This document shows, piece after piece, positions 63,509 to 64,000 of a stretch of DNA of 64,000 nucleotides (within the stretch, counting starts at the first letter, position 1; each line of letters opens with the position of its first letter). The DNA lies in the NCBI GenBank assembly GCA_024234975.1, contig JACKNH010000018.1, positions 16,056 through 80,055 of the forward strand, given 5' to 3'. The position numbers and the translations under genes are program-made. The stretch comes from Gammaproteobacteria bacterium (GTDB lineage: Bacteria; Pseudomonadota; Gammaproteobacteria; Ga0077536). The notes beneath the pieces were generated by a model. That model was not told the DNA's origin. It saw only the letters and a list, made by a program, of their open reading frames with translations, and ran no database searches.

Positions 63509-63752
63509 GGGCTACTCCGGTGGACAGAACGTTGTTAAGCCATTGTCGCATATCTGCCTTACCTCGTGGCTGCCGTTGCGCTAGCATGCCGGCCAGTGGG
63601 CGGGCCGCGGCGGCGGCACACCATGCGGTAACGATAATTTATTTGTCGGGCAGCAGGGCGATGATTGAAAAATATGCAACCTTGGCAAGACACCGGCCAG
63701 CCCGCGACGGGGGGCCATCGCTCAACCTCACGATGGGCAGCGTTGACTGCGC

Positions 63753-64000
63753 ATGACGTTCGCCTGCGACACCACAACCGGGCTCGTCGGCGGGGCGCAG
63801 TTCATCCCTTCGCCGAACTTCGACGAGCGGCCGCCTGGCACAGACATCGACCTTCTGGTTCTGCATGGAATCAGCCTGCCGCCGAATGAGTTTGGTAATG
63901 GCTGCGTGGCCCGCCTGTTCACCAATTGCCTGCCGTGGGAGGCGCACCCGTATTTTCAGCAGATAGAAGGTATGAAGGTTTCCTCGCACCTGTTCATCAC
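63753..64000 (+). CDS. ampD: AmpD-like N-acetylmuramyl-L-alanine amidase (partial, runs past window end)
   Basis: The plus-strand frame from ATG 63753 stays open to the end of the window. It encodes at least 82 residues with the AmpD start pattern FIPSPNFDERPPGTDIDLLV and LHGISLPPNEFG, where the His is the first zinc ligand. AmpD cleaves anhydro-muropeptides in peptidoglycan recycling. It is divergent from nadC, the common gammaproteobacterial arrangement. The C-terminal half is outside the window. The ribosome site is not obvious, so the start is likely but not certain. Confidence 0.85.
   Translation, partial: MTFACDTTTGLVGGAQFIPSPNFDERPPGTDIDLLVLHGISLPPNEFGNGCVARLFTNCLPWEAHPYFQQIEGMKVSSHLFI

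Noticed and set aside
62658..63587. N-terminal extension of the SRAP frame
   Set aside because: It lies inside nadC in another frame. SRAP needs Cys at position 2, which fits only the ATG at 62657.

Overview
The window is about 64 kb of GC-rich chromosome with tightly packed genes on both strands. The gene content points to a free-living gammaproteobacterium. The signs are a homodimeric-type AceE followed by a two-lipoyl AceF, a full-length RF2 with the programmed +1 frameshift directly upstream of lysS, a divergent ppsR/ppsA pair, and nadC divergent from ampD. The abundance of exported DUF1552/DUF1592 and ankyrin proteins fits environmental lineages such as the Woeseiaceae or Steroidobacteraceae, but that placement is inference. 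No rRNA, tRNA, phage, insertion sequence or CRISPR array was found.

Layout. 1-2.1 kb: end of a TetR-like regulator, a secreted NTF2-like protein, and a member of an unrecognised protein family (family X here). 2.2-9.4 kb (minus): a GntR-controlled cluster of ABC ATPase, permease, GntR repressor and a secreted GIN-domain protein, then an RND adaptor and pump; a perfect 10-bp-arm palindrome overlaps the predicted promoter. 9.4-10.5 kb: a Rieske oxygenase. 10.7-19.9 kb: a two-partner secretion operon, TpsB, double-FecR protein and a 2055-residue TpsA carrying a long propeller-like repeat region.

20.4-35.0 kb is the most distinctive region. A four-gene cassette (metallo-beta-lactamase fold, DUF1592-type c-type cytochrome, DUF1552 HXXSHH protein, ankyrin protein) occurs twice in inverted orientation. 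Every product carries an export signal. Between the arms lie an exported NmrA-like NAD(P)-binding protein and a second family X member. In one arm the MBL protein has lost several metal ligands.

35.1-64 kb is mostly housekeeping: a flavin reductase, MFS and CorA cluster; an Nramp-related transporter; prfB-lysS; a membrane-anchored FMN-binding glutamate-synthase-like protein; argG; a DUF4124/Nudix/esterase/Nudix cluster; aceE-aceF; two HAD phosphatases, MAPEG and LOG proteins; an exported 2-keto-4-pentenoate hydratase-like protein; ppsR/ppsA; an unrecognised protein; SRAP; nadC; and the start of ampD. The ppsR/ppsA pair is bracketed by REP-like repeat arrays in opposite orientations, one side also carrying 30-bp tandem repeats.
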